Below are positions 54,941 to 64,000 of a stretch of 64,000 nucleotides of DNA, one piece after another. Numbering within the stretch: the stretch's first letter is position 1; every line of letters begins with the position of its first letter. A program made the translations under genes and the position numbers. Source of the stretch: Adiantum capillus-veneris (lineage: Eukaryota; Streptophyta; Polypodiopsida; Polypodiales; Pteridaceae); contig CM043966.1 in NCBI GenBank assembly GCA_014529385.2, positions 35,541,239 through 35,605,238 on the forward strand, written 5' to 3'. Under the pieces are notes generated by a model. It was given only the letters and a program-made list of their open reading frames with translations, did not search any database and had not been told where the DNA came from.

Positions 54941-57039
54941 ATTACCAAAACAAGGGACACAAGTATGGATGCGGAAGGATAGAAATGACATGGCAGACAA
55001 ACAACAATGCAACGAAAGAATGCAGCCGAAGCAGATAGTTCAACCAAAAACCAAGGGCATAAAATAGATATGGATCCCAAAGAAAATGCTCAGCAATAAC
55101 CCAAATGTTACTCGCATTTGGATACCAAAACAAAAGCAAAAGGAACTCCCTTCAGTACAAGCAACAACGGAAGGCAGACAGCTGCATTTAAAAAAGGACA
55201 ACCGACTTATGTGAATGCCAATCTGCAACAAACCAGTGGTAACCAAGGAAGTAGCAAAACACCTACAAAAACCGGCAAAAACCAGCTACCAATGGACAAC
55301 AAAAAAAATACGGTCCACGGCCATTCCGGCCAAGCCAATCCTCTCCATAGAAACAACTATGGTTATATCAACAGTAGCAACAAAGCGATTTCCTTTTGCA
55401 AAAAAGACAATTAAACAGAGAGCAGGACTCCGGCTAGGAGGGGGGGGGAGGCATTCTCAAATGTGGAACCAATAGCAGAAAGAGCAAAAAAGGGCATGAT
55501 TTTCGACTGTTTTAAGGGTTGTTGTTTGAATTCAAAATTTTCTAGACTAACCAAGTACATATGCCCTTATACAGCATGTATCTATAGGCTATGGGACCAA
55601 ACGCCAAATCAAGCCCCTAGGTGTGTGTATATAAGTAGAAATAGCCATTTTTTGGAAAAAATATTGGTAAAATGGAGAAATCCGGCCATAAAAATTGCAT
55701 GTGAGTGTATATAATGTTTTGCAGTGATGTTTGTGATATACTATGATTTTTGGGGATTTTCTGGGTTTTATTTGCTATTTCCTTTTAATTTTACTAATTT
55801 TTGGCAGAAAAACTTCAAAATTACAAAGAGCAAGTGAAAAACGGTCATAATGAAAACCAAAAAATATGGGGATGATCAGTGACTATAGGACAACCTATGG
55901 TACAGTGGGGGTGCAATTATGAAACTGGAGCGGAAAGCGTGTTTTAACCAGGTTTTGACCAAAATGCCAAATTTCTGGTAAACAGAGCAAATGGAGTCCA
56001 AATCAAGAAATTTTTGAGCCTAAACCGCATCTCGCAAGAAGTTGGGAGCACATGTCAAATTTCATGAAAAGTGGTTCGGGGACATCCATTATAAGAAATT
56101 TTCACCTCATTTTCACTATTGACCTTTTGGAGAGAGCTTCTGCTACCTAGAGCGAACAGACCTTCCAGCAGCTTCTACGACGCGCACGACTACCCGATGA
56201 GCTTCAGACATGAGAGGTAGGCTCACCACCTTGAGCTTTTCGCTCATGTTTGTCGTTTTGTCGCGAAAACTAGTGTAGGGTTCACACACAAAGCGGGCGG
56301 TAGAGACCTACAAGTAGAGGCGACGAGACCTAATGGCTAACCCAAAAGCAACGAGACTTCATTGACAGCTTACCATAGAATAGGAGACCAGTCTTGGATG
56401 TCCAAAGGCAGTAGAAAACCATTAGGAAAAACCCTAATTCCTAGAATCCCGCAAGAGGCCACCAAATGGGAAATCGGCGAAAAGACGCCCAAATGCTACC
56501 AAAATTCATGGGTAGGAGCATCTCGACATTCTCGACAAGTCTATGTGACCCACATGACCAAAAAGTCACCCGAAGCGGCACTAAACTTCAGAAACGGCAT
56601 TAGACACACAAAGCGTCAAATTGTTCTCGCAGCCAAACCGCATGCCCGTTTGCCACCAAACTTCACGAGCGGCTTTTGTAGACCATCAACAACCAAGTCC
56701 TATGGTGGTAGACCACCACAAATCATCGAAGACATGTAAACGCAACCACGGGTGCTTCTAGAGCGACAAATTGCCAAATGAAGCTCCGGTGAAGCCAAAG
56801 TCGACAAAAACCATACGGCAAGGATCCCCAAGGGATCGGGAAGCTATGGAGACCAACATCAAGAAATTTCATCGCCAAAAAGCACTCCAAAAGTCATAAA
56901 ACGGCTTGAAGGCTCTGAAGTCCACACAGGGAGTTACTTTCTATCCATTTGACTTTTTTGTTGAAATTAGGCTTAAAAGGGACTCAGGCGGCAGACCACG
57001 GGCAGGCACTAGGGGCACAATCCATGAAAAAATCATCAG
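54941..57039 (+). other. Non-coding spacer of gypsy element 2
   Basis: About 2.1 kb without a credible gene. Just after the protease the sequence is Lys/Gln-codon-rich with many stops, perhaps decayed coding (55100-55400). Later it is AT-rich. An identical role is proposed for 1633-3175. Confidence 0.5.
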
Positions 57040-57916
57040 GAGACATCCTACGCGTAGGATGTCTCAAGGGCATTTCTGGGCACAGATCCCAACATTTTTC
57101 ATTACACATTTTCTGAATGACCTTTACATGCTATCCACCAAGTTTCATCACATTTGGACCAAAATTGACCTCATATGCATGAAAAATGCAAAGTTAGGGC
57201 ATAGATGCAAAAATGGGCCATGGACCTACCAAATCTTGTCCAAATCACATGAAACTTGCACAACACATTCACCAACACATCACCAACCAATCTGTGTGGT
57301 CAGAAGCAAAAATTGGTGAAGTAGACATCCTACGCGTAGGATGTCTATTTGACATTTTTGGCCTACAGAGGATGTTTGTCCATTCCAGATCCAATCACCT
57401 CATCATCAAGAGCTCATATATCAATTTTGAAGCCATTCTAATCAATTTTGACCCCCAACACCTTCAAGATACACTTTTTGATCCCAAAAACACTACACAG
57501 GCTCTTGCAAGCATCAATCCTTGTCCAAATCCAAATCCAAAAGCATAGCCATGTTCCATAGGCCAAGGACTACCCACAGAACAAATCTCTTGCCATTTTG
57601 ATGAAAAAGACATCCTACGCGTAGGATGTCTCCAGCATAATTTAGACCTTCTATGAAAAGAGTGACATCATGGGAGCCAATACCATGGTGCAATGAGCCC
57701 ATATACCAATTTTCAACCCATTTGGACATCACTTGCTACATATTATGGACTTTCTATCCAATTTGTGACCTAAAGCCTGAATCAGCCCAAAAAATCCACT
57801 TTTTGATCCCCAAATCCAAATCCAAAAACATAGCCATGTTCCATAAGCCATGCACTACCAGCATGTCAAGTATCAACCAATTCTGATGAAAAAGACATCC
57901 TACGCGTAGGATGTCT
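57040..57916. repeat. Dispersed palindrome family P (half-site AGACATCCTACG), every 282-285 bp
   Basis: Four perfect palindromes: 57040-57065 (26 bp), 57322-57347 (26 bp), 57608-57631 (24 bp) and 57893-57916 (24 bp). Each is AGACATCCTACG followed by its exact reverse complement, with MluI-like ACGCGT at the centre. Centre-to-centre distances are 282, 285 and 285 bp. Intervening sequence is diverged but shows shared blocks (GCCATGTTCCATA-GCCA, CCAAATCCAAATCCAAAA, GATGAAAAAG before copies 3 and 4). These are diverged tandem units whose palindromes are kept unchanged. Confidence 0.95.
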
Positions 57917-58081
57917 AAATGGAAATTTTTGGCCAAAATTGCACTATGAGCACATGCACAGCTTCACAAGTTCCTTTTAAGCTTTATTTTCAATTTTCAA
58001 GTCATTTGGATAGTTAAAACTCAGTTTCTCAGCTAATATGGAAAAAACTCTAACTTCGGACTACTGAGTGCAATAGGATCT

Positions 58082-58906
58082 ATGGCAGCCGCGAAGTCAC
58101 CGGCAAAGAAGAAAAGAATGACCATTAAGGATTACCTAGAAGAAATGGAGCCCTTCGTCATTCCAGAAGGAACACTAAAGCCCACCAGCACATGGATCCA
58201 AGAAGATCTGTTAGAGTCCAACGACCTAAAGATCTACCAAGGAGTGTTCAAAGACACTGAAGGGAATGTGATCGAGCTACCAATGCTACCGCGGGAACTC
58301 AATGAGTTCGTAAGAAGCAAGATGGCCGGGTACTTGGAGAAGATTGATCTCCACAAATATTTTGAAGCAGTGCCGGCAGGGGTTGACATAAAGAGAGTCT
58401 GGGAGTTTGTAACAACAATAAAAGAAGACGGAGTGGCCAGAGTAACCGATCTGCAAGGCAGGCCAGAAACAGAAATAGTCATCACCAAGCAAGTTGTAGT
58501 AGATGCACTAGACCTCTCCAACAAGGGAGATAGTGTAACTAAAATAAGGGATGAGGTCAAGGTGTACAATGAGAAGAAAGGTAACTACACCTTTGAAGAT
58601 ATTGCCAACCCAAGAGTGGCAATCATGAGTCAGTTATACAACCAATACTTCCATATGTGTACGAAGAGGCCACAAAAGTACAAAATGACACCAGGTGCAA
58701 TTGCCACGACATTCACTTGGGCAATGATGAAGAGCACTCCAAAGATAATCAACTATGCAACATATATACATGACAACCTAGTGAAGATGGGTAACAAGAA
58801 GCCAACGTATATTGTGCCAGGAGAACTAATCACTAAGGTGATTTATAGGGCATTGCACGCAAAAGGAAGATGGCCTGACCCCCCCCCTCACAGAACGATT
58901 GGCTGA
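58082..58906 (+). CDS. Extra 3' ORF of gypsy element 2, N-terminal domain
   Basis: A 274-codon frame from ATG 58082: a basic start (AAAKSPAKKKR), then a folded-looking domain with YFEAVPAGVDIKRVWEFV, QGRPETEIVITKQVVVDAL and PQKYKMTPGAIATTFTWAM. Its middle lines up with the 12025 ORF (I-K-x-V, DG, R-x-V/E-T-E, then a helix ending in A-L/F). It ends in a C homopolymer near 58880 where the frame probably slipped. The protein continues in the next frame. Function unknown; it may relate to the plant-transposon domain seen near other gypsy elements. Confidence 0.65.
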   Translation: MAAAKSPAKKKRMTIKDYLEEMEPFVIPEGTLKPTSTWIQEDLLESNDLKIYQGVFKDTEGNVIELPMLPRELNEFVRSKMAGYLEKIDLHKYFEAVPAGVDIKRVWEFVTTIKEDGVARVTDLQGRPETEIVITKQVVVDALDLSNKGDSVTKIRDEVKVYNEKKGNYTFEDIANPRVAIMSQLYNQYFHMCTKRPQKYKMTPGAIATTFTWAMMKSTPKIINYATYIHDNLVKMGNKKPTYIVPGELITKVIYRALHAKGRWPDPPPHRTIG

Positions 58907-60600
58907 GGCTCAAAGAAGACGAGCCACAAAGAGCACCAAGGGTTGCCACAAGATTGAAAAGAAGGCTAGAGCCTGTTCAAGAAGAGCAGCCAAAGCAAAA
59001 GAAGGGAAAGAATGAATTTGCCCGAGTACTGGCAAAAGAGACAAAGTCACAAAAAGCGGCTAGACTAGAGCGGATGATGGAGAGCTTCAGAGCAGAAAGA
59101 GCCCTTAAAGGCGATTTGAGTAAACTCTAGAAGCCATCTCTAGAAGCAATGTCGGGATCATCCCGAAGGGTGCAAAGGGATAGATTCAAAGATTACATTA
59201 AAAATTTTGAGATTCTTGATGCCGCATCAAAAAATATCCCTCATGTACCTTTTACAGAATAAGAAGTGGAGCAGGTACGATAGAAACTGCTAGACGAGCA
59301 GGAGAGCCAAGAGAGAGAAAGAAAGACTAAGGCAGAACGAGATTTAAAGAAAAATCCTACATCTCTACCGGCCAGCCCACAGCCCTCACCACCGCCCTCA
59401 CCACCTCCTAGCAGCCCTCCACAAGAAGATAAAAAGGCTGAAGACAAACCAGAAGAACGAGAAGAGGCCAAGCAAGAGCAGAGCCAGGAGCCGGAACCAA
59501 AGGAAGAGGCTAAGCCTCGAAGTGGGCAACAAGAGCCAAATGATTCATATAACACATTTTTGGACCTGCTAGCAGCAGGATACAAAAAAGAAGAGGCTGC
59601 CACAGTCGCATTCGACTTGGCAAGCACAGGGCCTAAGGAACAAATGCAAAGCATATACAATGGACCTGCACCCGCCCTCCAATGATTGGGACGTGGTGAT
59701 GACAAAGTTAACTGGGTTAAGAGCGCAGTCCATGGCCTCAGAAAGTGAGATGGCAGCTCTCAAGGCCACTGAAGTGAAGATAAAGCTGGACGTGGACTCT
59801 TTACAAGGACAAAGTCTAAGGTAGAAAGAAAGAGAAGCGGAGCTACAGGCCAGTCTAGCAAGGGCATTGCAAAGATGCCAGGAAATGGAAAAGGAAAATC
59901 AGGCAGCAACCCAAAGAATGCAAGGAGTTGAAGAGGAATGTCAGCAACTCAGCAAATCATTGATAGATGCCGAGAGGGAAAGGGATAACCTGACCCTACA
60001 GCTGGCGGAGGAGTCTAAAGAAGTTGAAGCAATGCGAAACGCCAAACAAAAGTCAGAGATAGATCAAGAAGCCAGCCAGGATGAGGTCCTCGAGCTCAAG
60101 GACCAGCTCAAAGTGAAAGATCAAACCATCCAGAGGCTGCGGGCATCTCCTGCCAGAGTCAGAGCTACTAGCTCGACTCACATCACTACGGAAAGCCAAC
60201 TTTATGAAGAACAGATGCAAGAACTTCAGAAGCAGCTGACTCTAGAGAAAAAGCAATGATTGATGATGGCGGAAGGGTCAATTGTTATGCAAACACGAAT
60301 GGAAGAAGACCAAAAAGCCCTACAAGAAGAATTAGAAAGTATCAAAAGAAAGCTCGAGGAGGCGGAGAAGATAAATGCAGAATTGAACGACCTCCTCGTG
60401 AATATGGGCGAAGAAGCTGAAACAGAAAATTGAAACTCCTAAAGCAGATTGAGGTGCTGAGAGGACAGCAAGCCGGAGAGCAAGAGGGCATAGGGCCAGC
60501 GGCCAATGAAGGCATAGATTTAGAAAATGTGGCAGATCCGGTGGACACACCTACGCAAGAGGAAATCCTAGAAGGATCCTCTTAAGAGCCACATGATCTG
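58907..60600 (+). pseudogene. Extra 3' ORF of gypsy element 2, proline-rich and coiled-coil middle
   Basis: After the slip the frame carries LTERLAEAQRRRATKSTKG, basic and Glu-rich helices, then PSPPPSPPPSSPPQ and an Asp/Glu/Lys-rich stretch (59390-59520). Next comes NTFLDLLAAGYKKEEAATVA, then a long coiled coil (59867-60259, LIDAERERDNLTLQLAEESK) and more Glu/Lys-rich sequence. At least five stops and shifts (for example near 59128, 59262, 59685, 60257, 60432). It parallels part B of the 11.1-kb element. Confidence 0.5.
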
Positions 60601-61476
60601 ACACAGGAGGAGGAAGAAAAGCTGTGTAAGGCAATAGAGGTGGAAATCAGAGAGACAACAAAGGAAGCCTTGGAGTGGGAGCAGAGGGTTTTCAAGTCCA
60701 TGACCATCCAGAAGATTGACACCAGCAACCTCAGGCATGAATGGCTTCAACCCTCACTCCCATATCCTTTGCTGAAATATGAAGCCGCCACTATTAATAA
60801 GAGGATTAGAGAAGAGCCTACAGTGCCACTCTACAACGCAGATATCTCCCAACCAGAAGGGGTCAGGCTAATAGTTGACTCTCAGCCCATATGGAGGAAG
60901 GCTTGGCTCACAAAGTACCCACAATACCTAATCCATTTGGTAGAGGCACCGAAAAACATCAGAGACAACCTCAGCTTTTGTCCTCTACCAAGGATCAGGA
61001 CGTGAAAGGCCCATGAGATATTACAAAGGAGCCAACCCACTTGGCTGAATTATCCTAAGCTGCCGGGCTTGAAGGCAGGTGAGAGAATAAGTGTCCAATA
61101 CATGGTGAAAACCCTAACGGGCGCCATCAAATTCTTCACTGGCTCACTTGACTTTACGTCCATCATGATGAAGAAAATTTGCAAAACTCTTCTAGCAGTA
61201 TTTGAGACATTCAAGCCAGGCCAGGTGACAGACTGTATCTTCTTCTTCCAAGATACTTACAGATGTGCCTATGATCTGTCTGGTCAGCCTTCCAAGGAGG
61301 TGATACATGCGTTGTATCAAAAGATAATGTTTCTACCATCCTATCACCTCCAAGCCTTTGAAGAAGCGTTCTACACCGGCTTCTTCACAATAAACACTAA
61401 TATTTTCGGCCCAACAATGATGAATCTACATGCAAGATACGAATCATTGATCAAGATGCGCGGAACCATACGATGA
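60601..61476 (+). pseudogene. Extra 3' ORF of gypsy element 2, C-terminal region
   Basis: Two same-phase frames (60640-61005 and 61069-61476) separated by a TGA near 61005. They include EALEWEQRVFKSMTIQKID, DSQPIWRKAWLTKYPQYL, GAIKFFTGSLDFTSIMMKK and FQDTYRCAYDLSGQPSKEV. Aromatic-rich and helical, without membrane segments. It ends ~40 bp before the polypurine tract. No family recognised. Confidence 0.5.
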
Positions 61477-61514
61477 AGAAGCAGATCAGTGGCCATGTCG
61501 GGGACGACATGAGC

Positions 61515-61528
61515 AAGGAGGGGGGGAG
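61515..61528 (+). other. Polypurine tract of gypsy element 2
   Basis: AAGGAGGGGGGGAG directly precedes TGTTAGAAGC, the expected LTR start. Confidence 0.75.
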
Positions 61529-62200
61529 TGTTAGAAGCTGGACACGCCCCACGGAAACTAACTACTCAGAAGATTATCATTTTTTGTAATTATTCATTTA
61601 TTGAGGAAACCCAAATTTTTTTCACCTTGTAAATATTGGGGCTTACAGAAGTTTCCAGATTGTATCCCAGTTTTCATAGTTAGATTGAGTAGATGGTTGA
61701 TTTTGGAACTTTAGGGTTTGAGAATTGTAATGTATTTATACCACTTTTTGACCTTAATGAAAAAACCTTTTTGTCATTTTAAAAAAGCAAGTTTTGAAGT
61801 CTGTGAGTGAGCATATTGTGTACGAGAGAGAGTGTGAGCTTCATCTTGACACTACGTGTGCACCGGTGGTCGGAATCGAGTGTGGAGAAGTGCAGCATGT
61901 TGCCCCCGACGAGAGCTACGCGCCCACACCTACATTACGCGCGTACGGTCCGGTTTTGCGAGCTCCTTCTACGAGCTTCAACTGGTGATTTAGTGAGCAT
62001 ACGTTGTCCGATTTTGCATTGCAGCATATCCACGCTTTCACATTGAGTAGAGCTACACATTAGGTACTTTAGATTTTGGAAATGAAGACCTGCAAATTTC
62101 GTCCAGACATCCTACGTGATTTTACACCGGGTGTTTTGGGTTGGGGTTTTGGTTCATAGACCTTAGGGAGAGCGACCTATTGGTATTAGTAGGGTCTCCT
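61529..62200 (+). repeat. 3' LTR of gypsy element 2 (right border uncertain)
   Basis: It starts TGTTAGAAGCTGGACACG after the polypurine tract. A TATA-like TATTTATACC lies near 61733 and AATGAAAAAACC near 61757. It holds AGACATCCTACG at 62105-62116, exactly one half of palindrome P. No second LTR copy is visible in the window, so the end (somewhere between 62.2 and 62.5 kb) is not fixed. Confidence 0.6.
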
Positions 62201-63818
62201 TCAAGTTCTATGGTGTTTCGAGATTATTTGATGTGTGTTCGGCTCTAGATAGCGTTGTAGGAAGTTTCCTCTTATGCACTCTTGAAGACTGTGACTTAGA
62301 CAATTGGTAGAGACCTCTCTAGGAATTAGTTAGGAGTCGGTCGAGACACCTTATGCTTGCTTCCACGTGCCTGCGGGTCGAGCTTCGTCCTTAGCTGACA
62401 TTATATGTTAGGTGAGTTCTCGTTGTGCTGACGTCCGTCGTGGCGTATCCGTCCAACAGCGTGTACATAGTACATCGATTTTCATTATCACCAGTACCAG
62501 AGTGTTTTTCCTATAATAATGAGGATTTGGTAGCACATAAAACTTCTCAAGGAAACTTTTCAGATGGCATCTAGTGGCATCAGGAGGTCGAATGGGGTCA
62601 ATACTTGCAAGTGGATAAGTACGGACACAACGTGGGTGTTTCCTTGTGATAATTATGCAAAAAGGTCATCATGAGAACTGTATTTGGGGGCCACTTCACG
62701 TGGTTGCGGGTACATTATTGAAAAAAGTCGAGTGCCAGGTGTGCGGATGGATGCAGCAGGGTGACAACTATACACTGCGAGGCCACTTTTTGGCCTGTTT
62801 GGGGTCTGTTTGAGGTCAACTAAAAGGTCAAATGTGCCCAAGTAATAAAGCTAAGTGTGGGAGCTGAACAACCTGAAAGAAGATCAGAAAAAACGTGGAG
62901 AGAAGAGGAAGAACATCCGCAAGTGAGTTTTTGCTGTTTTTGGAGTCTGTTTTGGCCATAAACTGCTCATCCGAAGTCGGATTTGAGCACTTTGACATTG
63001 TAGACTGGGGTTTTGGGCTGTTCCAAACGCGATGCCGTTGTCCATTTTGCCAAATTCCTCACTGTTTTTCTGCTGTTTTGGTTGTGTAAATTTCTCCTCT
63101 GAGCGAAGCTTCTGCTCCCATTTGTGATTGTATCTGGCATATTTTACCCATATTGTGTGTAAGGTCTCTAACCCCGACCAAAAAAGAGCACCATTGTACC
63201 ATGGAATGAACATAATGGAAACAGTTACTATTGGTATCAATTTTCTAAATTCTGTCAGTGCCATGATGTTTAGAATGTTATAAATCTTCCAAAAGTGAAT
63301 TAAAATAATTTTTGAGAAAAAATTCCAAAAATAGTAAGTTTTTGGTTACTTGACCCATCTAGTTTTGACCGTCTCGAAAAACTGCACTCGTACCCTGAAT
63401 TTGAAAAAATGCATTTTCGAACCCCAGGGACTGCTAAATATGGCAGGTACTCGGACAGGTACACCATGGTTAGAGCTTAGTATAGCAATTTACGGCATTA
63501 AATTCCGACTCGTATCGCGCGTTTTAGCCTAAAATCAATATTTCCTAAGGCTGTGCGGGGAGCACCGGGGCTCGGGGGCTGTGTGGGAACAAGTCCTAGG
63601 TCACTCAAAGCTTGCTTTAGCAGCTAGGGGGAGCCCTCTCATCTCTAGGGAGTTGTGGGAGACTTGCCATGCTTGAGAGAGAGTGTGAGAGTCAGTTAGA
63701 CTAGCTAACTGGACACTTGGTTGGCATAAAATTGGACTTACCATGCATGAAGTGAGTGCTCTCCATATGCATATAGCAGCTCGGTTCGATTTTCAGCATG
63801 GGAGATCCTATATAAGAG
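62200..63818. other. No gene recognised
   Basis: Short ORFs only. A G-rich stretch CTCGGGGGC followed by TGTGTGGGAAC at 63580 could be a polypurine tract and LTR start, but no partner is in view. Confidence 0.4.
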
Positions 63819-63821
63819 TGT

Positions 63822-63868
<47 letters not shown>

Positions 63869-63920
63869 TGCTCACACACCCACTCAGTACACACACACAC
63901 ACACTTACACACACACACCT
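63819..63920. repeat. (CT)n(CA)n compound microsatellite
   Basis: CT to about 63849, then several CA blocks with short interruptions to about 63919. It has the same compound form as 26192-26262. Confidence 0.95.
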
Positions 63921-64000
63921 TGGGGAGGTGCTGCCGGCACACATAGCTTTGGAGAAGAAGCAAAGGAGGGAAGTGCTGCCCGATTCTCATCTCGAGAACT

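Noticed and set aside
57040-57065. Rho-independent terminator or bacterial operator
   Set aside because: No U-tract follows, the arms are identical in all four copies, and the genome is eukaryotic.
63565-63600. Another polypurine tract and LTR start (TGTGTGGGAAC at 63580)
   Set aside because: No matching LTR, primer site or coding region is in view; the similarity to the inner part of the 5598 LTR is only 11 bases.

Overview
The window looks like repeat-rich nuclear DNA of a land plant. Signs are Ty3/gypsy elements with tRNA-primed LTRs, a LINE, a hAT transposase, CACTA-like inverted repeats, spliced genes with GT-AG introns, and no bacterial gene organisation. The very many long (GA/CT)n tracts and mostly broken genes suggest a large, slowly purged genome such as a fern, lycophyte or gymnosperm, but the species cannot be named from sequence alone. 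Almost every coding stretch carries stops or frameshifts.

Layout. 1-3.66 kb is the minus-strand inside of a retroelement: a retropepsin fragment, then non-coding DNA with ~18-bp palindromes about every 272 bp. 3.7-17.2 kb is a minus-strand Cys/His-containing pseudogene split by a structurally complete 11.1-kb Ty3/gypsy element (5598-16737; two 483-bp LTRs, 5-bp target duplication CTCCA, gag, protease, RT, RNase H, integrase, then an unusual 4-kb post-pol coding region). 17.5-20.14 kb is a LINE, abutted by a DNA-transposon-like element (20170-25500) with CGAGC-rich inverted termini and seven foldback hairpins. 25.5-28 kb holds microsatellites and a 243-bp duplication. 28-33.1 kb is a multi-exon plus-strand gene whose last exon joins part of a DNA-methyltransferase-like fold to an FCP1-like phosphatase domain. 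33.6-37.6 kb is a truncated minus-strand gypsy element with an SR-like Gag, next to two opposing LTR-like stretches (37.6-39.6 kb). 41.7-45.8 kb has a TATA box, twelve copies of an ~87.5-bp dimeric minisatellite, a broken protein kinase gene and a RING-finger gene. 46.1-48.1 kb is a minus-strand hAT transposase pseudogene. 48.1-62.2 kb is the remains of a second plus-strand gypsy element, interrupted by a 2.4-kb copy of the CGAGC-terminus transposon. 62.2-64 kb holds nothing recognisable except microsatellites.

Most interesting is the 48-62 kb gypsy element. Its pol reads RT - RNase H - H2C2 module - second H2C2 module - integrase core - retropepsin, so the linker plus zinc-binding module is tandemly duplicated and a protease domain follows integrase. 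Downstream come ~2 kb of non-coding DNA, four 24-26-bp perfect palindromes spaced 282-285 bp, a long extra ORF region, a polypurine tract and an LTR that contains one exact half of the palindrome. The left-edge element repeats the order protease - spacer - regularly spaced palindromes with an entirely different palindrome. Regularly spaced palindromes therefore look like a recurring architectural feature of these elements. This is inference from two loci and needs genome-wide comparison.
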